This document shows positions 57,101 through 61,560 of a stretch of DNA of 64,000 nucleotides, in pieces; position 1 is the first letter of the stretch; each line of letters opens with the position of its first letter. The notes under the pieces were generated by a model. The model did not search any database, was not told the DNA's origin, and saw only the letters and a list, made by a program, of their open reading frames with translations. Position numbers and translations under genes: made by a program. The stretch is from Apostichopus japonicus (taxonomy: Eukaryota > Echinodermata > Holothuroidea > Aspidochirotida > Stichopodidae), in the NCBI RefSeq assembly GCF_037975245.1, contig NC_092572.1:33701989-33765988 (forward strand). The letters are read 5' to 3'.

Positions 57101-58484
57101 TGTGAAAGTCAAACTTTTCAAAATTGCTGCTGTTTCCATGGATAATGATAGCTTTTGTCAAGCATATTAATGAATTGGTGGGGCAAAATGAAACGAATGC
57201 ATTAGCCCTTTACTGTCTTGTACACAACTAATTTTCATTAAAAGTTTATGACATGAGAACCTGCCTCATACTTGTTCTAGTTTTTGACCGTCCACTGAGG
57301 TTCAAATGGCATCCTGAGATAGCATCAGAATGATGAAACATCTTGTTTTGTTATTTCCAGGAACTGTCTGGAAAATTTTCCAACGAATGGCGGGTTGTGG
57401 GAAGAAATCTGAAGCATGATGAAACAGAGCTTGACAACATAGAGGCAGATAACAATAGTAAGGGACGAAAGGAAGTGGTTTACCAGATGTTGCTACTATG
57501 GAAACGGAAACATGGGATGAAAGCAACAAACAAAACACTGAGAGACGCTCTAAAAGCAGCTAATCGAGGGGACCTGTCCGATTGGCTTCAGGTAAGTCAA
57601 ATGCAACAAAACATAAGATCAGTAAGAGAGATTATGTATATATTTTGGTTTGTATTTACACTATACAAATTCAATAGCCAAATACAATATGAAAAGGATA
57701 TGAACATAGAAAGAACAATTCACATTACTTAAACAAACTTACTTATTCTGCAATAAACTTGTTATCTTCTTAATGAGATCAGTAAGGGGGATTATGTATT
57801 TCTTGGTTTGTATTTACACTATACAGTTGTAAATTCCATAGCCAAACACAATATGAAAAGGATATAAGCCTGTAGAAGGAACAATTCACTTTTACTTGTG
57901 AAAAAACTACTAATTCCGCAATGGACTTAACGTAAATGTAAAAGGTAATTTGCATGGAAGTATGAGATAGTCTATGAAAATTCATTTGGTCTCACTATTA
58001 ATACATTAGTGTGTCCATCTTTAAAGGGAGTCTCATAAGCTACTTCCTATAGTAACTTTCTATATGGACAACCCTATATTAGAAAGGAAAGCTATCAAGA
58101 ATTTGCTGTAAATGTTGGTCAGCTTATTAAAATTGCAAACCATTTTGTGGTAACAAAGATTTGAAGAGTGTATGTATAATGTTAATCATAAACTTTAATG
58201 ATATGACCGTACAGTGAGTGAACTTATCATGTCCATTCAATTGAAGAATCAGTTGCTTTGTTCAAATCATTAAGCAAAAGATTAACTTAGTTGCTGCCTT
58301 CTCATGCTACATTGAAAACTCAACAGACATTTCAAAGACATCAAACTTTAAAGAGAAATTTCAAATTGTAAACATTAGTCATGAATTTGAAATACAAGCC
58401 AGAAAGAAATGGCAATATTTATAGTTCAAAATTCTTATCTTAATTTTACAATTTCTTTTTCCATAGTTGCAGGCACTGCCATAG
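21091..58484 (+). CDS. Propeller-DED-DED-NACHT-ZU5-UPA-Death receptor (whole gene model, 20 coding exons)
   Basis: Likely cytosolic STAND-type immune or cell-death receptor. Coding exons: 21091-21122, 25760-26558, 31529-31799, 32272-32571, 33284-35373, 36091-36293, 38323-38384, 39109-39170, 41225-41285, 42896-43219, 43918-44141, 44529-44669, 45705-45854, 47996-48145, 49957-50061, 52041-52145, 53217-53366, 55639-55749, 57361-57591, 58467-58484. All phases agree, and the sum is 5,589 nt (1,862 residues plus stop). Approximate residues: propeller 1-277, DEDs 278-467, Walker A 551-558, ZU5 1300-1400, UPA from about 1425, Death 1781-1857. The order NACHT then ZU5-UPA then a death fold matches NLRP1; ZU5-UPA-Death matches PIDD1. 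The exon borders are inferred. The core from the DEDs to the Death domain is the firm part; the propeller could be a separate gene. Confidence 0.7.
21400..22290. repeat. Dispersed repeat family rich in AGGTCA half-sites (copy 1)
   Basis: Recurrent phrases (GTAAACACAATAACTC, a GATGAACTTCATAC-like segment, GGTCAAAGGTC-type strings, AGTGGTCAAAGTC) mark a divergent repeat found in at least seven places in this gene's introns. This copy contains AGGTCAGAGGTCA at 22242-22254, a perfect DR1 nuclear-receptor motif. Confidence 0.65.
22516..25358. other. Intron 1 remainder, no gene seen
   Basis: About 2.8 kb of intronic DNA. A C-rich stretch near 23310-23345 and a G-run near 23660 lie in what may be a decayed MITE (23230-23680), without clear ends. 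No exon, tRNA or structured RNA can be supported. Confidence 0.4.
25359..25400. repeat. Two adjacent short hairpins
   Basis: CACCCGT-GAT-ACGGGTG (25359-25375) is followed after ten bases (CTCAACGAAA) by GCCCGT-TTT-ACGGGC (25386-25400). Both stems are perfect, with 3-nt loops. Hairpins of this kind close Helitron 3' ends, but the usual CTAG terminus is absent (CAGTCGCTTA follows). A hammerhead ribozyme was considered and rejected for lack of CUGAUGA. Confidence 0.6.
25760..26558 (+). CDS. Exon 2: beta-propeller (NHL/WD-like)
   Basis: One large exon encodes 266 residues in about six blade-like units of 35-45 residues. Each opens with a hydrophobic-Thr-Val/Ile motif followed by paired strands: CDMTVDSTKVAISG, PRHVSFLDDSRIVTVCDDQL, AKCMTVREGEIFIGLSSDEV, PVDITVYGDNLFISTNK, TRSITVSSEFGLVFVSCW and PRITINDVNRFMLTA. 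This fits NHL or WD-type propellers that bind protein partners or ligands. It starts at TATAATAG|A and ends at AGCACA|GTAAGT, phase 0, which fits the DED exon. Reading through the donor meets a stop after seven codons (VSTVG context), so it could instead be the last exon of a separate propeller gene. Propellers usually lie C-terminal to NACHT, so the N-terminal position is odd. Confidence 0.65.
26640..28185. repeat. 221-bp tandem array, about seven copies
   Basis: The block containing AGACCTCCAATAGAAACATA and CATCTCCTAAGAGCACACTT repeats at 26901, 27124, 27345, 27566, 27787 and 28009 (spacings 223, 221, 221, 221, 222). The three central copies are almost identical, while the outer copies diverge. 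Minus-strand frames of 72 codons recur once per unit because 221-bp copies each restart at the same codon. They are repeat shadows, not genes. The array sits in the presumed intron between the propeller and DED exons. Confidence 0.95.
28190..29510. other. Intron or intergenic DNA, no gene seen
   Basis: About 1.3 kb of AT-rich DNA without exons I can support. If the DED part has its own first exon separate from the propeller, it should lie between here and 31528, but no convincing ATG exon with a phase-0 donor stands out. Confidence 0.4.
29515..30262. repeat. Dispersed AGGTCA-rich repeat (copy 2)
   Basis: A (TG)n run at 29516-29550 is followed by about 700 bp that align with 36780-37330, including AAACCAATATATTAAAAACA, GGGAGTAGTTGTGAATGGGG and TCGACCCGCATC. 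It contains TGACCTTTGACCT at 30106-30118, a perfect inverted reading of the DR1 motif. Confidence 0.8.
30288..31229. mobile_element. Inverted-repeat element with arms of TTTCGCCCAAC subrepeats
   Basis: The left arm (about 30297-30409) is a series of ATTTCGCCCAAC and CTGGTCATTTCGCCCAACC units. The right arm (about 31090-31220) is its reverse complement, with GGTTGGGCGAAATGACCAGG units, both ending in the TCACTTCGCCCAACAACC form. The arms flank about 680 bp of AT-rich DNA with no coding frame. AGTTCATG occurs on both outer sides (30280-30287 and 31230-31237) and may be an 8-bp target duplication, although the first few bases inside it are not inverted copies. It looks like a foldback-type non-autonomous transposon. 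Confidence 0.7.
31529..31799 (+). CDS. Exon 3: first death effector domain (DED)
   Basis: It encodes 90 residues plus one base between TTCCATAG|GCATCC and AGAG|GTAGGC. The pattern SHLKEELSSKLTQTDC, YFSLPPDQVKTI, NFLLALEERGYIHPSNVNRL and LTELKI then HLLTETYMKL follows the six-helix DED layout. The helix 3-4 block (LLALEERGYI.PSNVNRL) is close to the LEERGLIxPxDVxRL pattern of DEDs in caspase-8/FLIP-like and invertebrate proteins. DEDs assemble by like-like contacts, so the likely partners are FADD, caspase-8-type proteases or other DED proteins. It is the first of two, the tandem arrangement known from caspase-8 and FLIP. It has no start codon of its own, so an upstream exon is required. Confidence 0.75.
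31930..32140. repeat. 105-bp tandem duplication in an intron
   Basis: AGAAAGATCC followed by TGAAGTATTGATACAAAACA recurs at 31936 and 32041, giving two nearly identical copies 105 bp apart. The minus-strand open frame over them is an artefact. Confidence 0.9.
32272..32571 (+). CDS. Exon 4: second death effector domain (DED)
   Basis: 300 nt between CATTTCAG|ATCAAG and GATGAAG|GTATTG, with phase 1 on both sides. Motifs: FLAGLSAHLTFSITVKLCDN, SQNPGLSFLLTIDEMGIINP, SDVSKLETPL and HLLQAVAKIHEYQ. The LSFLLTIDEMGIINPSDVSKL block parallels the LLALEERGYIHPSNVNRL block of exon 3, so this is a second, more diverged DED. Its phase-1/phase-1 symmetry fits an origin by exon duplication. The tail (LSDKTKAQDE) is a linker towards the NACHT exon. 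Confidence 0.7.
32572..33283. other. Intron 4, AT-rich
   Basis: About 0.7 kb with a (TA)n run at about 32878-32908 and a short ATTAATATTTAAATA-type imperfect palindrome around 32825-32880. No coding exon is seen. Confidence 0.6.
33284..35373 (+). CDS. Exon 5: NACHT NTPase with helical domains
   Basis: A 2,090-nt exon encodes the NTP-driven oligomerisation module of a STAND/NLR receptor. Walker A is GQPGSGKT (33532-33555). Walker B is LILDGLEEY (about 33754-33780), with the acidic residues expected for Mg and hydrolysis. Sensor 1-like IVIITARTD follows, then the NLR pattern VPLLFVLL. Before the P-loop the stretch HYLDIFTDERLKAETRIILE is typical of echinoderm NACHT proteins. The HD2-like motif FLHKLIQEWFAAQYLALL (from 34954) is close to the NLR FLHxxxQEFLAAxYL signature. 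Two low-complexity inserts, about 34160-34555 (very acidic Ser/Glu/Asp) and about 34700-34930, split the winged-helix/HD2 part. The exon ends at TCAAAG|GTAAAG, phase 0. Confidence 0.93.
35374..36090. other. Intron 5, no gene seen
   Basis: AT-rich intron ending in TATTCTCCAG. The minus-strand open frames here have no recognisable content. Confidence 0.6.
36091..36293 (+). CDS. Exon 6: end of helical domain, LRR-like
   Basis: 203 nt between TATTCTCCAG|ATTCC and GCACG|GTGAGG encode a Leu/Ile-rich stretch: IPIKCLKLSDVVEKITEKAL, LKADVSLGVLNTLRAIEVNR and QDYADLIKFIINNEKVEVAR. It continues the post-NACHT helical region in frame. The LKLSDV and LRAIEVN strings look like a single degenerate leucine-rich-repeat strand, so this may be what is left of the LRR part usual in NLRs. 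The function is inferred from position only. Confidence 0.65.
36760..37740. repeat. Dispersed AGGTCA-rich repeat (copy 3)
   Basis: It starts with a (TG)n run at about 36781-36800 and aligns with 29540-30260 over about 550 bp. It contains TGACCTTTGACCT at 37183-37195 (perfect DR1). A partial second copy of its own beginning (ACGATAACTCAACAAGGGAA) recurs at 36819 and 37382. Confidence 0.8.
38323..38384 (+). CDS. Exon 7: 62-nt linker exon, LRR-like
   Basis: Lies between TTACCAAG|TCCACC and ATTTCAG|GTAATG. Its first base completes the Arg codon left open by exon 6, then PPVAVKDEKVLSNLQSRNIS. The last base joins exon 8 to give Val. The call rests on perfect phase agreement and on Leu/Asn spacing like a short LRR. 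It is too small to be certain alone. Confidence 0.5.
39109..39170 (+). CDS. Exon 8: 62-nt linker exon, LRR-like
   Basis: Lies between ATACTCATTTCAG|TTGAATGG and GAATGGATG|GTGAGA. It encodes VEWIIGANLIHTLNVTTGEW then M, in phase with its neighbours. With exon 7 it resembles one and a half degenerate leucine-rich repeats ahead of the ZU5 domain. Confidence 0.5.
39240..40640. repeat. Dispersed AGGTCA-rich repeats (several copies)
   Basis: At least three consecutive diverged units of the family occur, each with a GTAAACACAATAACTC-like lead, a 'no longer exact' GAACTTCA..CTTGGTAT segment and AGGTCA strings. AGGTCAAAGGTCA at 39516-39528 is a perfect DR1 motif. Confidence 0.6.
41225..41285 (+). CDS. 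Exon 9: 61-nt linker exon
   Basis: Lies between CTTCATTTAG|ATGGAA and AATCTCTG|GTGAGT and encodes MEFRIPGRMSATSSSLKPIS, a Ser/Pro-rich spacer. It ends in phase 1, which matches the ZU5 exon (GAC, Asp). The three exons 7-9 are nearly equal in length (62, 62, 61 nt). Confidence 0.5.
42896..43219 (+). CDS. Exon 10: ZU5 domain
   Basis: 324 nt between TATATTGCAG|ACAACT and GAAGAAG|GTAAAT. The residues GGVLELPDTGVSLEIPPGAL match the ZU5 signature (GGxLxLPxTGVSLxIPPGAL) of UNC5, ankyrin, PIDD1 and NLRP1. Later strands IQMRIIPY, SSLVVELLPSNLKLLKPAKL and TLPHCLVLK complete the beta-sandwich pattern. ZU5 packs against UPA and holds the death domain inactive in UNC5, and carries the self-cleavage machinery in PIDD1 and NLRP1. 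The domain runs over the next splice site into exon 11, where the cleavage-like Phe-Ser lies. Confidence 0.92.
43317..43796 (-). mobile_element. Decayed LINE fragment in the ZU5/UPA intron
   Basis: On the minus strand the RT C-terminal blocks can be read: NTAARISAKTPKLSHITPVL, EDLHWLPISARIEFKLLLLT, APDYLKN, and after an in-frame TAA (43515-43517) SPYQPSLDLRSSN, AASTLWNNIPLNIKKATS. It is the same polymerase class as at 6250-6759 but a different subfamily and older: it has one internal stop, both ends are lost, and no (TTA)n tail or duplication is visible. It lies only about 100 bp from the exon 10 donor. Confidence 0.87.
43918..44141 (+). CDS. Exon 11: ZU5-UPA border with FIIND-like Phe-Ser site, UPA start
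   Basis: 224 nt between GACTCTTCAG|GCAACC and GAAGAG|GTGAGT. It encodes NHPLWEPQPD, then GNCIIELRTFSWEKF, then the UPA strands KRIVLYAAKHLTSHKAKVHI. The TFSW string (Phe codon 43998-44000, Ser codon 44001-44003) occupies the place of the HFSWY motif of PIDD1 and the SFS motif of NLRP1, cut between Phe and Ser. A His codon at 43923-43925 lies 26 residues before the Ser; the catalytic His in NLRP1 is 27 before. The first motif residue is Thr instead of His or Ser, so activity is an inference. Confidence 0.88.
44529..44669 (+). CDS. Exon 12: UPA, middle
   Basis: 141 nt (47 codons, phase 0 both sides) between TGTTTGAAG|AATGTC and CCAAAA|GTATGG. It encodes NVSMNKVSVLQKKSALLLKE, GRLPLKFYFVKTEPPDWNIH and PDEENPK. 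The LLLKEGRLPLKFYFVK strand pair fits the central part of UPA, the domain shared by UNC5, PIDD1, ankyrin and NLRP1 that in NLRP1 forms the released C-terminal fragment with the death fold. Confidence 0.8.
45100..45360. repeat. Dispersed AGGTCA-type repeat fragment
   Basis: A short diverged copy of the intronic repeat family, with GTAAACCATGTGTTTAACTG and TTGCATGAAGGTCTTAC-like strings. No perfect DR1 is seen. Confidence 0.4.
45705..45854 (+). CDS. Exon 13: UPA, end
   Basis: 150 nt (50 codons, phase 0) between TTACACCAG|GATATACC and TTAGAG|GTTTGT. It encodes DIPFIRAATVNGHFHTFVFN, TLETNECSCYFKAGQESDL and TDLTFGLE. The alternating hydrophobic strands finish the UPA sandwich. What follows is Ser-rich linker. 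Confidence 0.78.
45855..47995. other. Intron 13, 2.1 kb
   Basis: AT-rich. Near 46913, CAGAGGCAGCACCAGAAATT may be the left terminus of a decayed hAT-like element, with no partner end found. A short run of the AGGTCA-family repeat is near 47590-47800. No exon is seen. Confidence 0.45.
47941..49250. repeat. Duplicated segment A (partner at 53160-54480)
   Basis: The exon and about 1.1 kb of following intron align with 53160-54480: GTCCATGTGTAACATATAT, then ATAATTTACATATACAAGAT, TTGGTTAACAAGTC, CTGAGCACAACTT and CATCTAGCATTTCAACATGG recur in the same order. Orientation is the same. Confidence 0.85.
47996..48145 (+). CDS. Exon 14 (linker exon A)
   Basis: 150 nt, phase 0 both sides, between CTGATGTTAG|GATGGA and CTCAGG|GTAATA. 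It encodes a hydrophilic linker: DGEADSTASSSNKVVDAGLS, QSQKKTGDESVTVKQPLENI, DPQVRTESLR. There is no domain and it is probably disordered. It has a paralogue at 53217-53366 (exon A', 40 of 50 residues the same). The surrounding intron (about 47941-49250) is duplicated with it. Confidence 0.72.
49290..49870. repeat. Dispersed AGGTCA-rich repeat
   Basis: A family copy in the intron before exon B, with AGGTCACAGGTCA at 49541-49553 (perfect DR1). The part from about 49740 is duplicated with segment B. Confidence 0.6.
49740..50285. repeat. Duplicated segment B (partner at 51830-52345)
   Basis: The intron before the exon (CTTGTCTGCACTGCTACATC, GCCTAATTGGCTACCTGG), the exon, and about 200 bp after it (CTATATTAGTAGCAAACAGA) recur about 2.08 kb downstream in the same orientation. 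Confidence 0.88.
49957..50061 (+). CDS. Exon 15 (linker exon B)
   Basis: 105 nt, phase 0, between ATTTATATGCAG|GACATA and ACTGATG|GTAAAA. It encodes DISAPSLSGSPVSSQSADVP then HSKKRRYNESTAVLM. It is Ser/Pro-rich with a basic KKRR cluster that could be a weak nuclear localisation signal. It is paralogous to exon B' at 52041-52145 (30 of 35 residues the same). Confidence 0.7.
50590..52030. other. Intron 15 remainder
   Basis: Intronic DNA with another AGGTCA-family copy at about 51480-51920 (AGGTCAAAGGTCT at 51821, one base from DR1). No exon can be supported between exons B and B'. Confidence 0.5.
52041..52145 (+). CDS. Exon 16 (linker exon B', duplicated, damaged donor)
   Basis: A copy of exon B: DVSASSLSGSPVPSQSADVQ then HSKKRRYNESTAVVM, open and in frame. 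The acceptor is intact (TTATCTGCAG|GACGTA), but where exon B has ATG|GTAAAA this copy has ATG|GCAAAG, so the GT donor is now GC in a poor context. GC-AG introns exist but usually need a strong AG|GCAAGT. The exon is therefore probably skipped or inefficient. Being 105 nt in phase 0, skipping it keeps the frame. Confidence 0.5.
52600..52850. repeat. Imperfect 105-bp tandem repeat, about 2.4 copies
   Basis: TGAGAAACATT with flanking ACTTGTGACTTG-type strings recurs near 52629, 52734 and 52836 in the intron between exons B' and A'. Confidence 0.7.
53160..54480. repeat. Duplicated segment A' (partner at 47941-49250)
   Basis: The downstream copy of segment A, same orientation, about 5.22 kb away. 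It has small indels, such as a longer TA-rich lead before the exon. Confidence 0.85.
53217..53366 (+). CDS. Exon 17 (linker exon A', duplicated)
   Basis: 150 nt, phase 0, between CTGTCGTTAG|GATGGA and CTCAGG|GTAATA, both sites intact. It encodes DGVEDSAASSSYKLVDAGLS, QSQKRTGDESLTAKQPLENI, DLEVRTESLR. It is a paralogue of exon A. It lengthens the linker between UPA and Death by 50 residues. No domain is seen. Confidence 0.68.
54828..54930. repeat. GATGAAGCAAA minisatellite
   Basis: Irregular repeats of GATGAAGCAAA with ACTACCATG interruptions over about 100 bp. Confidence 0.8.
55639..55749 (+). CDS. Exon 18: linker before the Death domain
   Basis: 111 nt (37 codons, phase 0) between TTTCTCACAG|AATCCT and TTGTGG|GTAAGT. 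It encodes NPSLPSHQGTRGEAEGNPAG then AEAMTKDSEVVKDSTLW, a hydrophilic linker ending in a charged segment likely to lead into helix 1 of the Death domain. Confidence 0.68.
55750..57360. other. Intron 18, 1.6 kb
   Basis: AT-rich intron without recognisable repeats or exons. The minus-strand frame at about 56418-56723 has no recognisable content. Confidence 0.5.
57361..57591 (+). CDS. Exon 19: C-terminal Death domain
   Basis: 231 nt (77 codons, phase 0) between TTATTTCCAG|GAACTG and CTTCAG|GTAAGT. The pattern LSGKFSNEWRVVGRNLKHDE, TELDNIEADN, KEVVYQMLLLWKRKHGMKAT and TLRDALKAANRGDLSDWL matches the Death domain: W in helix 2 (EWRVVGRNL), the LDNIE helix 3, the MLLLWKRKHG helix 4, and TLRDALKAANRGDLSDWL in helices 5-6. 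It would recruit Death adaptors (FADD, RAIDD or MyD88 types). In position it equals the CARD of NLRP1 and the DD of PIDD1. Confidence 0.92.
57618..57935. repeat. 158-bp tandem duplication after the Death exon
   Basis: GATCAGTAAG followed by GATTATGTAT, GGTTTGTATTTACACTATAC and CAATATGAAAAGGATAT recurs at 57618 and 57776. Confidence 0.85.
58467..58484 (+). CDS. Exon 20: last five codons and stop
   Basis: After TTTTTCCATAG at 58466 the phase-0 frame reads LQALP then TAG (58482-58484). Tiny terminal coding exons of this kind are plausible, but the acceptor is the only support. A GTAAGA after AAGCCTG at about 58542 suggests the 3' UTR could be spliced further. No AATAAA lies close. Confidence 0.5.
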   Translation: MQALP

Positions 58485-59036
58485 AGTGATGAGCAGAGGC
58501 AAACAAAATTCAGTGACTTTGTAGAAGTACTTTTAAAGCCTGGTAAGAGAGATCATTTAATATATTAAACAATATTTGTCCATCATGCAGACTCTTTCAC
58601 TCTCATATGATCTCAGCAATTATAATATGTATTGTACTTTAAACATTAAAATATGCTCATTGTTTTTATTATTAATTATAGTATAATGCACAGCCAATTG
58701 CCGAATGTCGGAAAACAGGCTTCTCTCAAAGTTTCACAAGTATCCTTACAATTGTCATTGAATATTAAATAATTTGGTTACTATTATAATAACAGTTATC
58801 CATACTGCAGTTTCCTTAAGTAAATAACACTGATATGAGTCTTTCTGTTGTGTGGAAGGATTCAAACTTTTATATCCACTCCAATGACCCAGCATTCGTT
58901 TTACATTTCTGTATGATCTAATTTAAAAACATTTCTCTGGAATTTTTATCTACTTCAGAGGTCATTCTATAAGTAAGTACAGGAAATAACCCTAGACATT
59001 TATATCCGTGCTATTGCCATATCTTGCATCTCGCAG

Positions 59037-59204
59037 ATGACTGTGGAGGATATGTATGATATTCAGTCAGACTATTCTGGTTGTCGGAAGGAAGTGATTC
59101 TACAAATGTTTACTACATGAATGAAGAATATGGCAATTGGTCAACTTTTGGAATTCTCCACAAAAATCAAGGAGTCTGTTAGAACTGGTGTTGGGAAATG
59201 TTAG
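59037..59204 (+). pseudogene. Decayed Death-domain exon 1
   Basis: After the acceptor GCATCTCGCAG the frame reads MTVEDMYDIQSDYSGCRKEV then ILQMFTT, stop TGA (59118-59120), MKNMAIGQLLEFSTKIKESV and RTGVGKC, TAG, then GTATGT. SGCRKEVILQMFTT-(Trp to stop)-MK aligns with KGRKEVVYQMLLLWKR of exon 19. The TGA stands where a Trp (TGG) is expected, a single-base loss. It appears to be a duplicated Death exon that has died. Confidence 0.62.
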
Positions 59205-59940
59205 GTATGTTAATCATTTCAATTATCATAATCTATATTTGGTCTGTGAGCTGAGAGTGCTTGAATTGCCTTAAAATGAATGAAATACTATTGAACCAAT
59301 TATTATATGATATAGAAAGAAACATCTGTCAAGTTACTGACTTATAAAAAATTGAAAACAATGCAAATAATTTACTATATTTAATATTAAGAAAGCAATG
59401 CAAATATTAAACAATGACTTTTAATTCTGAACAGTGGCAGAAAATGTCTTTTAATATACATTTCAGCTTTATTAATAATAATATTCATAACATATGCTTC
59501 ATTGATTTAAAGTGAAAAACCTTCATTTATATATTTACATATCATAGTAGCTGACTCCATCTACGTGCATTGTTTTCTCTTCCTTAGATCTACGGCTCAT
59601 ATGAACATAACACTGGCTTTGTCATAGTTTATAGAGTCAGTATAACTGAATATAAGAAAAGAGAAGCAACAGTACCATAATGAAAATTAGAAGTCAGTGA
59701 TACTTCAAAACATGTGCCTGTACATCAGCATCTCATATGGTATGTGATATATGCCTACATTTAGGTAAAAACTTTGTGTGAGAAATCAAGAAATATCATA
59801 ATTCACTAATTTACTTGGTGAACTCTTTGTATTGTACAAGTGGAGATGTGTGAGTTAAAAATGGAAATGGCAACAGCTTTCTTTTTAACATTATCAGTGT
59901 CTGCATGTATGTTGCTATGTTATCGGCCTCATATGCAGTC
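59205..59940. other. No gene seen
   Basis: AT-rich spacer. A segment at about 59690-59750 (GTACATCAGCATCTCATATG, GTATGTGATATA) resembles 63010-63075, which suggests part of a larger duplicated block. Confidence 0.45.
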
Positions 59941-59946
59941 ACTTTT

Positions 59947-61370
59947 GACATTTGAATGGCAGCATGTACTGTGTATAAGTCAATCTCAAATTCATGAAAT
60001 TAGTACAAATATAGCAGTCAAGATTAACACTTAATAGTCTGTCAGTAGGCTATAGAAGTAGACCCCAGTTACAGAATGTCAGTAACTTGTGACATTTGAA
60101 TGGCAGCATGTAGTGTGTATTAGTCGGTCTCAAATCATGAAATTAGTACAAATATAACAGCCAAGATTCACACTTCATAGTCTGTCAGTAGGCTATATAA
60201 GTAGACCCCAGTTACAGAATGTCAATAACTTGTGACATTTGATTGGCAGCATGTAGTGTGTATTAGTCAATCTCAAAATTATGAAATTAGTACAAATATA
60301 ACAGTCAAGATTCACACTTGATAGTCTGTCAGTAGGCTATATAAGTAGACCCCAGTTACAGAATGTCAATAACTTGTGACATTTGAATGGCAGCATGTAG
60401 TGTGTATAAGTCAATCTCAAAATCATGAAATTAGTACAAATATAACAGTCAAGATTACCATTTGATAGTCTGTCAGTAGGCTATATAAGTAGACCCCAGT
60501 TACAGAATGTCAGTAACTTGTGACATTTGAATGGCAGCATGTAGTGTGTATTAGTCAATCTCAAAATTATGAAATTAGTACAAATATAACAGTCAAGATT
60601 CACACTTGATAGTCTGTCAGTAGGCTATATAAGTAGACCCCAGTTACAGAATGTCAGTAACTTGTGACATTTGAATGGCAGCATGTAGTGTGTATTAGTC
60701 AATCTCAAAATCATGAAATTAGTACAAATATAACAGTCAAGATTACCATTTGATAGTCTGTCAGTAGGCTATATAAGTAGACCCCAGTTACAGAAAGTCA
60801 GTAATTTGTGACATTTGAATGGCAGCATGTAGTGTGTATTAGTTAACCTCAAATTCATGAAATTAGTACAAATATAACAGTCAAGATTCACACTTGATAG
60901 TCTGTCAGTAGGCTATATAAGTAGACCCCAGTTACATAATGTCAGTAACTTGTGACATTTGAATGGGAGCATGTAGTGTGTATTAGTCAATCTCAAATTC
61001 ATGAAATTAGTACCAATATAACAGTCAAGATTCACACTTGATAGTCTGTCAGTAGGCTATATAAGTAGACCCCAGTTACAGAATGTCAGTAACTTGTGAC
61101 ATTTGAATGGCAGCATGTAGTGTGTATTAGTCAATCTCAAAATTATGAAATTAGTACCAATATAACAGTCAAGATTCACACTTGATAGTCTGTCAGTAGG
61201 CTATATAAGTAGACCACAGTTACAGAATGTCAGTAACTTGTGACATTTGAATGGCAGCATGTAGTGTGTATTAGTCAATCTCAAATTCATGAAATTAGTA
61301 CAAATATAACAGTCAAGATTCACACTTGATAGTCTGTCAGTAGGCTATATAAGTAATCCACAGTTACATG
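59947..61370. repeat. 144-bp tandem array, 10 copies
   Basis: GACATTTGAATGGCAGCATG recurs at 59947, 60091, 60234, 60378, 60522, 60666, 60810, 60954, 61098 and 61242, a regular 144-bp step (143 once). Each unit also holds AGTCTGTCAGTAGGCTATAT and AGTAGACCCCAGTTACAGAA. Copies differ at scattered positions. The first unit is the most diverged, and the last ends near 61370. An open frame at 59840-60034 that enters the array is probably fortuitous. Confidence 0.97.
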
Positions 61371-61428
61371 ATAATAGTTATATGAACACACTTGCTATAC
61401 TTATCATGTTCCCCTTTTTTCTTTGTAG

Positions 61429-61560
61429 ATATTCTTTTTATGCTCTTCTACCATCATCATCTGTATGATGGTTGTTAACATCTGCCTTAGACTGTGTATG
61501 TGTTCACATTACAGTCATATCCCAGCAGGACAGGAAAGAAGATATCCATTCAGTTATCTG
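61429..61560 (+). CDS. Candidate exon with a membrane-spanning segment
   Basis: An open 132-nt block (44 codons, phase 0 both sides) between CTTTTTTCTTTGTAG|ATATTC and TTATCTG|GTATGT. It encodes IFFLCSSTIIICMMVVNICL, RLCMCSHYSHIPAGQERRYP and FSYL: about 22 hydrophobic residues, then a Cys/His and basic tail. Both splice sites are good. It could be an alternative 3' exon of the receptor (exon 19 also ends in phase 0), part of a downstream gene, or chance. No homologue was recognised. Confidence 0.28.

Noticed and set aside
59840-60034. Small protein with a hydrophobic start (FFLTLSVSACMLLCY)
   Set aside because: More than a third of it is the 144-bp tandem unit and the later units do not keep the frame; it is probably fortuitous.
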